From: Balanoglossus misakiensis
Lineage: Eukaryota; Hemichordata
NCBI GenBank assembly: GCA_040954595.2
Contig: CM082588.2
Location: forward strand, 7,254,001 to 7,318,000
Direction: 5' to 3'
Length of the DNA stretch: 64,000 bases
Part shown: in pieces, positions 33,501 to 46,069 of the stretch
How positions within the stretch are numbered: the stretch's first letter is position 1
Layout: each line of letters starts with the position of its first letter
Position numbers and translations under genes: made by a program
The notes under the pieces: generated by a model
What the model saw: the letters and a program-made list of their open reading frames with translations, nothing else
The model's database searches: none
What the model was told of the DNA's origin: nothing

Positions 33501-36500
33501 TAAACATTTATTGTATCATTTATGTGGTACATTTCATATGAAATGACAAAAATCATATTGCAATGTCACCATAGAGGGCGCATTGTCAGGCCATAAATTG
33601 TGTCCTATATTTGGCTTGGTGCTTAGGTAAACTGTTATGGCTATAAGGAACATTCGGTAAAATCACCCTTCACATTTTGGCGAGAAATGTCTTGCATAAC
33701 TGTAACAAACTAAATCAAATCTAAGATTAAATATTCTATGACCTTACAGGAAGTCGACAACTTTGTCAAAAACAAAGAGTACTTGGATTTACGTAAAAAA
33801 GAAATGCTTCACAAGAAATGGAGTGAGAGAGTTTACGAACCATTGCAAGCGCAGGTCTACAGAGAGATGAAACAGGAATACCCGGATGTTGAGAGACGTA
33901 AACGAAATTTACATGATGATTATGTTGAATATTGCAATCGTAGGGTAAGTTGCTTCATCCATGCTGTCTTGGTGGTTGACATACTGCTAGAAAGTACTGT
34001 AAAACACTTTATTTTTGCAAGTTGAAATTTTCACGATATCAAGAGAGGCCACTGTTTCGCGAGTATAAATTTTCGCGTTCTCTTATTTCATTCACTGCAT
34101 CGTTATCTTTAAAAAAAAATTACGTGACTTTTTATTTTCACGCTATTTTGGCTCTTGCTTATTTCGCGAAAATTTATTGCTCGCGAAAATAAAGTGTTTT
34201 ACAGTACTCATCTTGCAAGTACCCGGGGGTGCCACAACTATCAGGGGGTGCCACATTTGCGTCTGTCAACTGGCAACTGAATATTATCTGCATTATGATT
34301 TGTTTGTAGTGCTCACAGTAATCTTCATCTAAGACACAAACATGTCAATGATTACCCAAATATCACAGTATCTATGCGGAAGTGTGAATTGATAATATCT
34401 GGCTACAATCAAACTTTTACCCACTCACACTACACATCAAGGGTATCTAGATTTCTGTTGCCAGTTGGATGACTTTAAGTTGTATTAAATATTCTGGTAT
34501 TGTCAATAACTTTTACTGGATGCCGATTGCTTGCCCGTCACGTGGAAATGACAACGCCGTGGGTCACATGGCCAGATCACGTGATTGATAGTAAAGAATT
34601 AGTTTACATTGACTGGTGCATATAATCTTCATTTTCACTTTACTGTACAAATCTAACTTTTCCTCTTACTAGCAAACTAACCGTCCACATACAACACATA
34701 CGTGTAGACCACGTACAACTTGTACGTACAGTCGAACTTCCAGATACACCTACTGAATTCAATTCAGCCTTGCCCCCTCTCTTGTAAGTTTAAAAACTGT
34801 CTTTATTGGCATAGATATAGTTTAATACGCATGCATGTAGCATTTTCACACATCCCCCCCTCCCCCGGAGTGTATTCCTTCAGCATTTCACATCTCCCTG
34901 GTAATTATTTTGGAGTGTTTGGTTTCATATTGTAATGAATTTCAATTCAGAGAAGTTCACTGCATGATAGATACACATTGGTTCTTTCTGTTTTGTGGTT
35001 TGATGTGTATTTTGTGAAATTTCACTCCTCGTCCCTCCGTATTGGACCCCGACCTCCCCTATAGAGTCAAAATGGTATAATCTTTTCACCTGCATTGAGT
35101 AGGGGAAATATCCATGTAGGTTAGGGACCTCTCATGTCGTCCGATCTCCAGTTGAGACATCTCAGTTTTTACATCATCCAAAATGGACTTGGGGCATGGA
35201 TCATGTGCCAATCACATCCATATGCTACCTGTATCTACACTGGTCAGTTTCTGTGATAGATGTGTTTTGTAACAATTGGGCAAGACAAAACAACTGTTCA
35301 TTGAATACCACATAAAACTTGTTCTGTGCATTTTCATGATACAAACATTCTAACTGGCTACATGCCGAGCTCAGGTGGGTATGACTGGCTAACCAACATC
35401 ACTGAATGCATTGTATCAATCAACTAGATACTGTTGCAGAATTAACATCAGTGATTGGCTAATTTGCATGGCTGTGCATACATTTGCATCTACCTCATGC
35501 TACAATGCAAAATTACTAACCATTCAGCATAATGTCTGAAGATGCTACATGTACATGATAAAAGAATTACAAATTTCATTGTAAATGATGGATTTTTATC
35601 AATTCCCCCTCCACACATTGTGTGTTGATCAGAATATTCACGTAGGTTTTTCTGAAAGTGTACCCATATCCCAACAACTTTCCTTCCTTCCGATGTGTAT
35701 GTATGTATTATCATACACCAATTTCATAAAGAAGGCACTCTTCAAAAAGTTAATGCAAAAAATGAAGTCAGTAGGTACAGAGGTGAACAAACCTTGCATA
35801 TGACTATTTTTTGTTATAGAAAAAAAACATGCAAGAAAGTCCCAACCCAGTGGTGCATTTGTACACAGTATAATTGTCTACATACTTGTTTACCTTGGAC
35901 CAACTGGCCTCATTTTCGCAGCAACCTTTTGAAGAGTAAGAAATCAAATACATGTACATGTATATTGACACTGGTGTGAAAATATTCAACTTGGCTTGCC
36001 CGTCAAGATTGACCATGTATAACATTGTCAGTTATTTCTGGTTCTAAACACTGAAGGATACCTTTGAAACGCAAAAGTTACAATTACTGTCCCTATAACA
36101 CTTCCAAACAACACCACTACAGGAATGCTATTATTAGAAAGAATTCTGTTGGCTTGTCCAAGTTGAAATTATCACGTACAGCTGTATACATACACACCAT
36201 TATACAGGCAATGTTTTCTGAACTTCTGTTATTTTTCCTCCTTGCTGCTATAGCCTGTTTTCTTAGATACAATGTCCAAAGAAGATTACAACCCTTTACA
36301 ATTACAAGTGCCTAGGCCAGCGCCTATTGTAGCAGAGACACAGAAATTTGATGATCCACTTATAGCTCAAGAAAAAGTCAGAAATGAAGAAGACAGGACG
36401 ATAATTAGGTGTATGACAGGTAAGTAGAGAAACTATCCCTCAATCCTACTATACACCCCTCTTCTGTCTTCGGGTTTGGTTTCTTCTCCATTGTGTGTGA

Positions 36501-37716
36501 CACTTGGAACATTCCATTGCATTAATAATGGGTGTGTATTACCCACATATACTGGTAGACCCTACATTCAAGGGAATTTTGATGAACATTTTTCGGAAGG
36601 TATAGAACAGTACTGCAGCATAAATTGGATTTGTGCACCCAATTATTCAACACACATATACACACATTTGACATTGATCTTGTGGCAATGATGCTGTGGT
36701 AGGTCATAATGCAATGACTTGGTATCTCAGTCACAGTGTAGTATATCTAGCATGCACTTGACCTTACCGATAAAAGCATTGAGTATTGTTTGTCAAGTTG
36801 AAGGTCATTAGATAGGGGAGACAGTTTGGGCTGGTGATTTTTTTGGCGAAGTTAAACGCCAATTTCTGTTGTTACTTTTTTTATTGCCTAAAGCACTTTC
36901 CTTAATTCATCAATGAAAGAGAAAGTTTGAAGTCTCTCTTGAAGTAAATTCTGAGATGCATTTTTTCTTCACTTCTCGATAGTGTGTATAGGCATCCCTT
37001 GATTTAGGTTTGTTGGTATGTCTTTGTCAACAGGTAAATCATTATCCGATCGAGCAGTTGAAAAACACCGTCTTCCACCCCTTCCGTTGGTTCCACTGGG
37101 AAGACACGGCACGGAATGCAGTACTTGGCTTGCTATGCAGTTACATGATATCGACAGCCAGGTTAGACACAAGAGCAGGTGAGATTATCAGAGATTATCA
37201 TCATTTAGTAATGAGAATTTGTCAATTACTGAGAATGCAATACATTTCATGTGAACAATGAAAATTCATAATCGTACGGTGTGTGACCTTTACCATACTT
37301 AATCGAATTGTGTAATGGCAGAGATTTGACTTTTACATCAGAAAATTAAGTCGTCTCACATTCAGTACAAGCTGTTGTCTAAAATAAATACCAATCTCTA
37401 ACACTTGTTGACGTACTGTGTTGTTGTTCAGACATGCCAGTGTCCTCAACCCATAGACTAAACTCTCCAAGTATCTTTCGTCAGAGAGCCTTCTTGTCAG
37501 TTTGATGACTTCTTCTCAAAACTAAATTCTGAAACTTCTTTCCTTGTATTCTTTTTGTGTTACAGGAGGAGAATGCACAGTAATTTCAACGATTCACATT
37601 TTGACTTCGACGAGTGGGGCAAAATGTCCTTTGATGGCAAGATAGTTGATGAAGAAATGCAATGTCAGAAGAAACGCATGTACTCTGATCCCCATGCTTC
37701 ATTTGTCTTTGTGTAG
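27568..37716 (+). CDS. FAM228-family protein, seven exons
   Basis: Exons: 27568-27663 (ATG at 27568), 29640-29816, 33224-33301, 33750-33944, 36254-36419, 37034-37178 and 37566-37716 (TAG). All phases join, giving 335 aa. The core VDNFVKNKEYLDLRKKEMLH, KKWSERVYEPL and then VFLDTMSKEDYNPL fit the FAM228A/B signature of a charged helical segment followed by a DYxPxxYxP-like motif. A conserved tail LPPLPLVPLGRHGT follows. The N-terminus is Ser/Arg-rich and probably disordered. No enzyme motif, signal peptide or membrane span. Function of the family is not established. The start at MAGQELWG was chosen because it opens the frame that splices in phase to exon 2; the frame extends upstream (to 27445) without an obvious better context. 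Introns carry family T, H and TACTGTAAAACA MITEs. Its closeness to profilin-4 parallels mammalian 2p23. Confidence 0.85.
29328..29590. mobile_element. hAT-like MITE (family H), copy 2, containing a family T MITE
   Basis: Ends CAGTGTGCC and GGCACACTG (perfect 9-bp inverted pair), flanked by AGTTAAAG and AGTTGAAG (7/8 target duplication). The body matches 22980-23149 but is interrupted at a TTAA by 29471-29563. It lies in FAM228 intron 1, ending about 50 bases before exon 2. Confidence 0.85.
29471..29563. mobile_element. Family T MITE with TTAA duplication, inserted in family H copy 2
   Basis: TTAACCGTTTCAC to GTGAAAGGGTTAA, 93 bp including both TTAAs. The uninterrupted site is seen in copy 1 (CTTTTAAAAATTA near 23117), so the insertion and its TTAA duplication are directly visible. 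Confidence 0.88.
29842..30052. mobile_element. MITE with TACTGTAAAACG termini, copy 2
   Basis: TACTGTAAAACGGTAAATTT to CGTTTTACAGTA, same family as 16819-17033, in FAM228 intron 2. A solo terminus (TACTGTAAAACGGGAAAT) follows at about 30088. Confidence 0.88.
30873..30964. mobile_element. Family T MITE
   Basis: TTAACCCATTCACC to GGTGAGAGGGTTAA, 92 bp, forward, in FAM228 intron 2. Confidence 0.88.
33995..34207. mobile_element. MITE with TACTGTAAAACAC termini, copy 3 (inverted)
   Basis: TACTGTAAAACACTTTATTT to GTGTTTTACAGTA in FAM228 intron 4, starting about 50 bases after the exon 4 donor. Orientation opposite to copy 1 (CAAGTTGAAATTTTCACG appears on the left arm). Confidence 0.88.
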
Positions 37717-37867
37717 TCGCCAAGCAACCAATTACTCACTCCCATTGTCCAGTTTTTCCACCCGCTGGCAAGAACAGAGCAAATTTACTTCACATTGCCA
37801 AAATTTTCACGTCACTTTAAACAAATCTGAAATAATCATGTCTAATGTGACAATCATGACGCCATTG

Positions 37868-37873
37868 AATAAA
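37868..37873 (+). promoter_or_regulatory. Polyadenylation signal of the FAM228 gene
   Basis: AATAAA about 150 bases after the stop codon at 37714-37716, giving a short 3' UTR. Confidence 0.7.
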
Positions 37874-37928
37874 TCTTAATGGACAATTGAACTTAGATAA
37901 AAAATACAGTCTCTTCAATTTTTTTTTA

Positions 37929-37973
37929 ATGGTTGCTTTGTAGGTATACTTTTCGCGTACTCAAAGCAACCAT
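37929..37973. other. Perfect 12-bp hairpin downstream of FAM228
   Basis: ATGGTTGCTTTG and CAAAGCAACCAT are perfect inverted arms separated by a 21-base loop, about 55 bases beyond the AATAAA. It may be a 3'-end structure or a small inverted-repeat element; no second copy is seen in the window. Confidence 0.6.
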
Positions 37974-37999
37974 GAATAGAGAGAGAGTTTGTAGTTGCA

Positions 38000-40900
38000 A
38001 TTTATTACAAATACAAGACGTCTCCCAAAAAATTTGGGGATATATTACAAAAAATATTGAAGACATATCATTTTGAGGATAGCATAGGCAAAAAATAAGT
38101 CCGTCCAGATTTTTTATGTATGTTTTGCTAATCAGTACTTACAAGTACGTGTTACCATGGCAACATATGGGTGTCGGCGTAACAACCAGAGTAGGGCAAA
38201 AGTTTCAGAGCGTTGATCATTGGCACATGGATTTCATCCCATTGCATTTCTCACAACTTTCCTGGATCAACGGACACAGTTTCATCACCATGGCAACCTG
38301 GGGATGTGATCACCGCTGCAACACTGGTCAGTTGGTGTCATCGTGGGCAGTGTATTGATTCTGCAGGAGGAGTCAGTCGGAAGGAGGCTTTTTTTCTAAA
38401 TCGAACAAATACTATACATTTGCGAGCTGTTGGCACACTTTTTAACTAATATTACTAAACATTTACATTTCCCTTATTCTAACCTTTTGATACTCTGCTA
38501 CGAAATATGTAACAAATGGCAATATTTGATTGGCCCACAATAATGCCTCGAAAATGCAACCAATTTTTTTCTTCATTACTATATGGATGATCGCACAGAC
38601 ATGGTGCAGACGGGGGTCTTCTAAAATTTGTTTCACTGTTAATATGTGTGAAAGATAAGGAGGTATCATTGTGCAACGTAGCGACAAAAGCTTTGTACTA
38701 ATATTTTGTGGGTGCTGAAAACTAACTTTCATTTAGGGTTTGATAACATGCAAATTATTGACTGGAATGCAAATTAACCAGGTGGTCTCTTACCTTGGCC
38801 AACTATGCACTGAATGATTCGTGAAGGGTGTGTAAATGTTCTTTTCAAAAAGCTACATTTGCTTTGTATCAGTTTGATTTTTTTTTTGTCAGTAAATGTT
38901 CAAATTTTGCAAGGACAAGGGAGCCTATGGACCAAACAGTTTGTTTCATTGATTCTTTACATGTACATGGTTTTCACTAATGAAATGTTTCAGGCTTGAT
39001 TTTGTTGGAATGGGCTTAACATTTCACATATATTGAAAGTTTTAGGGTGAATTTATTTCAAACTTGTGTTGCCAACCAAAGACCACGTCACCATTTGACT
39101 GCAGTGAACTGCTTTTATACAGTAGTACCTGTAGTCATCAAACTGACAACCCTCATTAACAATAGATTACAGAGAAAATCTCCGTACCTGCCATGAAAAT
39201 ACATGGTTGCTAGACAAAGCTTCAAGTATATATAGACGACCATCAGACTTTGCTAAGTACATAATGTTCACATCCCAATTATATGTTGTGTATCTCTCTG
39301 GGAAAAGGCGAAAAGAGGTTCACCAAATGTGGAAAATATTTTGTAACCTATCAGAGAATGTGTGTTCTTTTATACAGACAGGAAGAGAGGGGGGTTCACG
39401 GTGTGCAATATGATTTTGTCAAAACAAACCAAAAAAATATTATTAGAGATGAAGTAAATGTTCTGTTGACTCGGAAATGTTTCCACACTGTGTGAACTAA
39501 TTTTTCGCTATAAAATGTCTCAAATTTCAGGCATTTGATACAATAAATATTTAAGGTGTTCGTATCACATTGAAGACAGCCAATGAACAATTTATATGGA
39601 AATAGATATGCTTGTATGGATGTCTGTCATGGGAAAGTTTAGCTGTGTCTGGTCTAACAGGCCATGTCTTGTGGGACCAGTAATTTGCATAGTGGGATGT
39701 AGATATGTCAAAGAAGAAAAAAGATGAGATCTTTTCTTGTACAGAAAAAATGCCAAGAACATACAAAACAGCCAGTTAATTGTACCAGTTGACGTCAGTC
39801 TTAGAATCTTCCTCACATTATTGGTTTAGTGAGTTCTAGTAGTATGCAAATTATAAGGTCTCCTTGAAGGCCTGTTGGACCACACATACAATGTTATGTA
39901 AATATGATGGCAAGACCATTCAATGACGTTATTTTTGTAATTCATTGTAAAATATCACAGTGCAGATATTGGATTATCAATTTCTTCTGTTGGTGCCAAT
40001 CTTTGGGTGCCAATATTTTTTATTAAGATTGTCACTGTTTACTGTAAATAAAGATGAAAGATACTTTGTATACTAGTTGTATACCATTCTACTTTGCATT
40101 CTGTTTCTATTGTCTGTGCGCGTGCGTGTGTATGTATGTATGTGTGTGTTTGTGAGAGAGAGAATGAGAGTATACCTGTGTGATGTGTTGTGTTGTTTCA
40201 TGTACATGTACACGTTTGTTATTTGTGCATGTAAAGTTGGTATTCAGCAACATTGTTCACAGCAGGTTGTGTGTGTCATGGTGGCCATGTGTTAGTGTCT
40301 CATCTGTGTGGTAATATTGTTGGCTGTTGTGCCATCCAAATGCCCAAAGACAAGTACAGTAAACCCTGTCTAAACCAAACACCAAGGGGTCTGAAGAAAT
40401 TTTAGCAAACATTACAATTGAAATTTTGATTTATTTTTCTGAAGCACTTCTTTATGTATGGGTGTTGTTTATTTGTTTGACATTAATGGTTGTTTGGCTG
40501 AAGGTAGGTCTCTATGGAAACAACATTCTCAAAACACTACTGTAATTGGTGATCTTTGGACCTCCTGATGTGGGCGTTATCAACTGATTTATGATTTGAA
40601 ATGATTTATAATGGTAACCTCAAGTGTTCCAGCTACAGACGCTGATCGATAAATTGCAGTGTTGCCTTAGATACCAGAATGTTGTTTTAATATTTTATTG
40701 ACTTTTTACACCGACTAAACAAATTAGAATTACTTGATATATGTGGCATGAGTAACTTCAGTCAATCTTTGATAGACTTGTTACCTTGTGTATAAATAAT
40801 AAAACTAAACAGAAACATCATAAAAGTAAAGCAACTTTAATTGTAACAAACACATTGAATAGCTGTCTCTGCCTCTCTGTCCGTCTCTCTCTCCCCTCCC

Positions 40901-41270
40901 CCTCCCCTCCTCTCCCTCCCTCCCCACCCCCCTCTCTGGGTGCCATTTTCAACTTCATAAATTAGTTCTAATTTCAGTCCTTTTGTTAAATAGAACAAAG
41001 TTGGACAAAACAGATTGAGCAAAAATGGTTCAGAAGTTTTCTATCTCTTACAGATCAATATATAAAGCAGTTAATGTACATGTATGTGATCTTTGCCAGT
41101 TATGTAGGCTATTACGGTCCCAGACTATCAGGACCTATCACCTATAAGTCCATTAATTTACGATAAGGATGTTTGTCAAACATACTGCAAATCACAGGTG
41201 GGCTTGTCGTGAGCCACACAGTAAATTTTGATGTCTCGGTTAAAACATTGTTCCTGTTCAGAGTAGAATT
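38000..41270. other. Intergenic stretch without a recognisable gene
   Basis: AT-rich sequence with scattered short frames and no family signature. CCATGGCAAC-type motifs near 38150 and 38290 repeat loosely. TG-rich low complexity at 40110-40155 and a CT-rich tract at 40865-40935. Earlier exons of the gene ending at 44526 could lie here but were not identified. Confidence 0.5.
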
Positions 41271-41273
41271 CAG

Positions 41274-42271
41274 GTGTTTTGTATATCTAATGAAGGGACT
41301 GACTTGTATGATACGGAGATTCAAGCTTTGGACTACACCACTGGACCTGGTATGTGCGTGGTGGGATTAAGGCGAGCTGTTTTACGATTTGAGCTCACTT
41401 TGAACTAAATGTGTCATGGCCAGGGAGGAAAGATCTTGTGCAAGACGCACTTAATAGGAGCAGCCTTTCGGACAAATAGCTTCAAGACTTGAACGACGTG
41501 TCCAACTGGTAACCGTTACCCTCGTTTGGTAAGTATGGTCCTATCGTACTTGATAATACCAGTGAGCTACGAGTGCGTGGTAATATTGAAGAGAGTCTAC
41601 AAACATGATAAATTTACCCCAAAAATTGGTGTGCGGGTATGATTTCTATACCGTATCTCAAAGAAATGAAATTTCAGTGTTGTCAGACTTGCCAAGTTCT
41701 TATTTAAAGTTTCACGGCCAAATGTCTACAACACACAAGCCCGACAAACGGGCATTCATTTTAGTTTTAAAGAAAACCATAGCGACCAAACTATGACCGC
41801 CATTACATTTCTTCTAGATGACCAAACAAACACGCGATCGATAAAACTTCCAATACACGCTTTGTTATTTTGAGTTAAAAAAATCTCTCGCAAAGCTCAT
41901 ATCTTTATGAACGCATCATAGGCAGGCCGACATCACATAATTAAACTACATTCATACGTGTTCAAATCTTATCATTGCGCAGCAAGTTCAAATACTCTAG
42001 AAAGATAACTCATGCTATCGAAAAGATACCTATGCAACGCATGTAAACCTTTCCAACGTCGTCTAGAACAATCAAATAGTTCGTAGTATATGTTTCGGTG
42101 CAGAATGATCAAACTTCAAAAGTATGAATGTAAAAATGCGACATATGATTTTCATCTCAATGTGTCGTATATGGTCTCCCTGTTTAAATTTTGTGTAGTC
42201 AGAATAAACCGCATTAAAATATTTGGCCACCACGTAATTTTATGAAAGACGTACACCAGAGTATCATCTTG

Positions 42272-42329
<58 letters not shown>

Positions 42330-44526
42330 GCAGAAAGACAGAGACAGAGAGCATTAAAGCTTAAAAGGCAAACGGCAAAATTTAGCAAAGTCACAAACGA
42401 ATTCACTGATAAAACTGCCTGGAGACCATGTTAGTAGCCGACTTTACCCTGTTGTTGCCAGTGAGGCTTAATATGTGCTTTTATTACAATTTTCAAGATC
42501 CTCAGTTGTATGATTTTCTCGGTTGCACTACTACGGTTATGATGGTAAACTTGGCAAAACAAACATTATAGTAAATGTCCATTGCCACGTCGACTGCACG
42601 TAGCCATATCAACGCTACACTTCACAGACTGGCTATTGTCAGCACCCAAATGCAGATAAATCAAAATTCCGCTTTGAAGAACAGTGGAGGCTTTAGCATA
42701 ATAAAATGCATTGGTCAATAAAAAGACTTAAATTTCACACCTTTAATCATACTGTTTGGATTTATGGTTGCAACGTGTAATGCAAGGAATGCATGTGTAG
42801 TTATAAAATCGTGTACGTTCAAGGGCTTTTGGTAAGTTAACAGAAGTTGCATGTACGAGTAAGCAAATAAGTTGTTTACATGTAAATAGATTCATCCGAG
42901 TTCGCAACGCGCCTTTATATTTATATGCGGATTATTTGAACTAGAGGTAATCCATAACGCTAATCCAAAAAGGGTGTGATATTGGACGAAATGTGCTAAT
43001 CCGCAATTGTATTCAGATTTAATGTTTAAGGCATCACACTCTTCCAAACGATATGGCAATGAAAGAGAACATGGTAATTTGGTAAGAGTTTTTACACTAG
43101 GCTCTTTGCCTGATGACAGGAACATACTATATTGGAAAAGAAAAAAAAAACTTTTGGGTGGATAAATATACGTATAACTATAATGTAAGTTTAAGTCATT
43201 GAGTCACAAATTTGGGACGATGTAAAAATTCTGTCAAAATACCCCTACATGTATTTTCATATCATGTTACCATTGTAATGATTGCTATTCTTTTTTACAG
43301 AGAATCATTGCTTTGGAACTAAAACTACAAAAATGATGCACAATATCCTTCAGCAACGATCAGCAAAATTTGACAAGACAAGATACAACAATTTGTGTAT
43401 AGAGCGTCACCATGCCAGAACGATGGGGGCAATTGAAAAGCAAAGGCGACACGCCATGATGGTGATCATGCGAGAAATGACTGATATCAAATTGGAATTT
43501 CAGGCTCAGAAAAGAGCAAAATTATCGCCAAACTTGCCGACTAGACTAGAGTCGAGATTGGGTACCGTCCAACGACCGGTTTATCGTTTCACCGCCTCAC
43601 TCGGAGAACCCGAGCCAGGCATCGGTGGTTCCGAAGAATTTCCGACGGCGTCCGGAGTCACGGACAGCAGAAGAGCGACGCCATCGGCAAGTGAAGGGGA
43701 GGAAGATGCTGAAATGAGAGAGAAGAAGTTCGACAGAGGGCAGTTTTTTCGGACTCAACTTGAAGATATTGCATCCGACAGCGAGAAGGAGGATGAACAA
43801 GACGCGGGAAAGAGCGAGGATTTGACGAGCAACTCTGACGACGATAAGAAGAGTTATCGATCCCAACAAAACGGCGCTGCCAAAAGACCTCCAAAAAGAA
43901 CCAGCAAAAAGGACTCTACCGGAAGCCAGGAGAAAGACTCCGAGAAAATCGTCGCGGAGACCATCCGAAAATTGCGACTACAATATCCCAAACTAGCGGC
44001 GACATTTTCGGTTGCCATCCCAACGGAGGCGGCGACGAGCGCTCTGGCGGTGCGCAGGTACAACAAACTCCGACGGCAGTCTCTGGACCAAATCAACTCC
44101 AGAACAAACCACGAGAAACAACGAAGAAACAGCTCGGCTCCCCCACACGCAGGAAAGATGATCGCCCCAACAGCCCCGGGAGACGCAAGCTGGAAAGTGG
44201 TAGAAATCACGCCGCTTGAACAACTCGGCGGACGACAATCTTTCCGTCTGCCTTCTCTGGTGACCGAAGAAGAAGAAAAATTAATCGACCCCAAATGGGG
44301 CAAACTCTCAAAATCCGCCAAACGGAAAAATCTCAAGCGAACGGAGTACGACAAAATGATGTTTATCCAAAAGTACGAACAGACGAAAGAGAACGAAAGG
44401 GTTATGGAAGAACTCGAACAATATCTGCGTAAAATGGAGCCGAAAAAGAGCGCTGAACAGACGGAGACGAGTGATGACGAAACAGAGCAATATGTTAATG
44501 AGTACCATGACGTTCCTATGCAATAA
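41274..44526 (+). CDS. Uncharacterised charged protein; large last exon 43301-44526
   Basis: The last exon follows a clean acceptor (CTTTTTTACAG, exon from 43301) and is open to TAA at 44526; the first Met inside it is at 43333, giving 397 aa. A possible upstream exon, 41274-41349, ends at GTATGT with the right phase (one base plus AG of the next exon) and would add VFCISNEGTDLYDTEIQALD. The sequence opens with a basic helical part (RSAKFDKTRYNNLCIERHHA, EKQRRHAMMVIMREM). A long Ser/Glu/Lys-rich disordered middle follows, and a helical, highly charged end (KLSKSAKRKNLKRTEYDKMM) closes the protein. GC content is well above the surroundings, as expected for coding sequence. No catalytic motif, signal peptide or membrane span. 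Family not recognised; possibly nuclear or cytoskeletal by composition only. Confidence 0.65.
42275..42330. repeat. (GA)n followed by (GACA)n
   Basis: GA run then CAGA/GACAG repeats in the intergenic or intronic DNA before exon 43301. The SLSLSL frame on the other strand is an artefact. Confidence 0.95.
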
Positions 44527-44997
44527 TGCATCTTCCATTCATTACATACGAAGAGACAAATATCAAACTATTATTCCAGAATGAAAAAAAATATGCATTA
44601 GATTGTTACTGCTTTTCAAAACATTCTTTTGAAGGGCAGGTTCGTTGACAATCTACAAAAGTTACTTCCATAACTAAAATAGGCCTTTCAGTCCGACTGT
44701 CGCCTAGTGCAGTGGAAATCTAGACAATCACGGATTTTCAGAGGGTGGCCACGCGAAAAGAAACATATCACCACCCGAAGACTTGTAACACACGCCCTTT
44801 TAACCAAATTTTATGGGATAGCGACGCTGTTGCTTGCATGTTTACCTGCCAGTTTTAAAGCTTGAAACTTTGAAAGTACACACTTCCACAAAGCTATGAT
44901 TTAGCCAACTTGAAAGCGTTTTTTTATTTACTTTTAACTAAAATACAACGTAAATATAATCCGGGTGAGGGAGGACAGGTGTGTTCCTGATTTAGAA

Positions 44998-45003
44998 AAT
45001 AAA
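44998..45003 (+). promoter_or_regulatory. Possible polyadenylation signal
   Basis: AATAAA about 470 bases after the stop at 44526; a second AATAAA follows near 45042. Both are plausible for the charged-protein gene. Confidence 0.5.
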
Positions 45004-45575
45004 GCAAATGTAATTTGATTTATGATTTGGAAGTATTTTTATGAATAAACAATTCGCTTTATTAAATTTAGAACAGGGGAAGTTCCAACAATCTTTCTTC
45101 GATACCCCAATATGACATCAGAATAGTCGGAAAAATTGCTTCCATACACATATCCCCTAGCCCATTATAAAAAAGGGACGGGTAAATCTACGTACGTGTC
45201 ATTTTCTGAGCATCTTTTCTTCAAGTTCAAGTGTCAAGCTTGACTCAAAAACTTCTTCAACTTTATAATACGACGATTTAAAAATTAGGCCTATGAACTG
45301 CTAGTGTCGTGAACTCTGACCCGTGCACGCATGCACACTACTATCAGCTGGTCTCCAAGCAACGAGATAGTCTAAAAGTCGGTTGATACCGAAATTAACA
45401 CACAGATCCGGGTACATGGGGTAAAGTTATAGTTTATATGTTTTATATTGCGTTTCACGGTAATACTCAGGTGGTAGAACAGAAGAACAAGCTGCAGACT
45501 TGCACCAGATTGCTTTGAAGTCGCTTAATGTGATCGGAATTCTACTGTTTTTACGGACCATCGTAGCGACTACAG

Positions 45576-46069
45576 GTAAAGGCTATATTTATTTCCGGGC
45601 ACTGTGTGCATCGCATGAACTGAGTATTCACATTCCCGTGAATTCACATTTTTGAGTCAACAAATATTATGATTTTCCAACAAAAAGGTGCACGGTTGAA
45701 GTACCGTAGCTCGAGGTTTTATACTTTGAAATTTCAGCCTTGTGTGTGGACTGGTATTGTACGGTGAGCATGCAGTACAGCGCCATCATGTGACTGTGAC
45801 CTCTCAATGACCTGAGCATGAGACCTCTACGGTACACACAGTACGAAGCTGGATCTCATGTAAAAATGTAGTCTACAGAAAAATGCACATTGTGTCATGA
45901 TATATACAGCCTTTGTTAGGAATTGGGAAGAATTGCAAATCTCATCATGGACAGAAGGTTGATATATTTAAGTACAAAGTTTTGAATAGCTGCCATTTTT
46001 GCATTATATTTTCATTATTTTAATTTCAGACAGAGTTGTCCCTTTAACTGAGCTGATTGACTCAAGAAG
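45576..46069 (+). other. Probable 5' UTR intron and leader of the asparaginase gene
   Basis: CTACAG followed by GTAAAG at 45576 could be the donor of a non-coding first exon. An acceptor TTTAATTTCAG ends at 46029, and 40 bases of leader precede the ATG at 46070. The first-exon start is not defined by the sequence. Confidence 0.45.

Noticed and set aside
43854-44531. 225-aa minus-strand ORF
   Set aside because: Antisense shadow of the high-GC coding exon 43301-44526; composition is Cys/Ser/Phe-rich as expected for reversed coding sequence.
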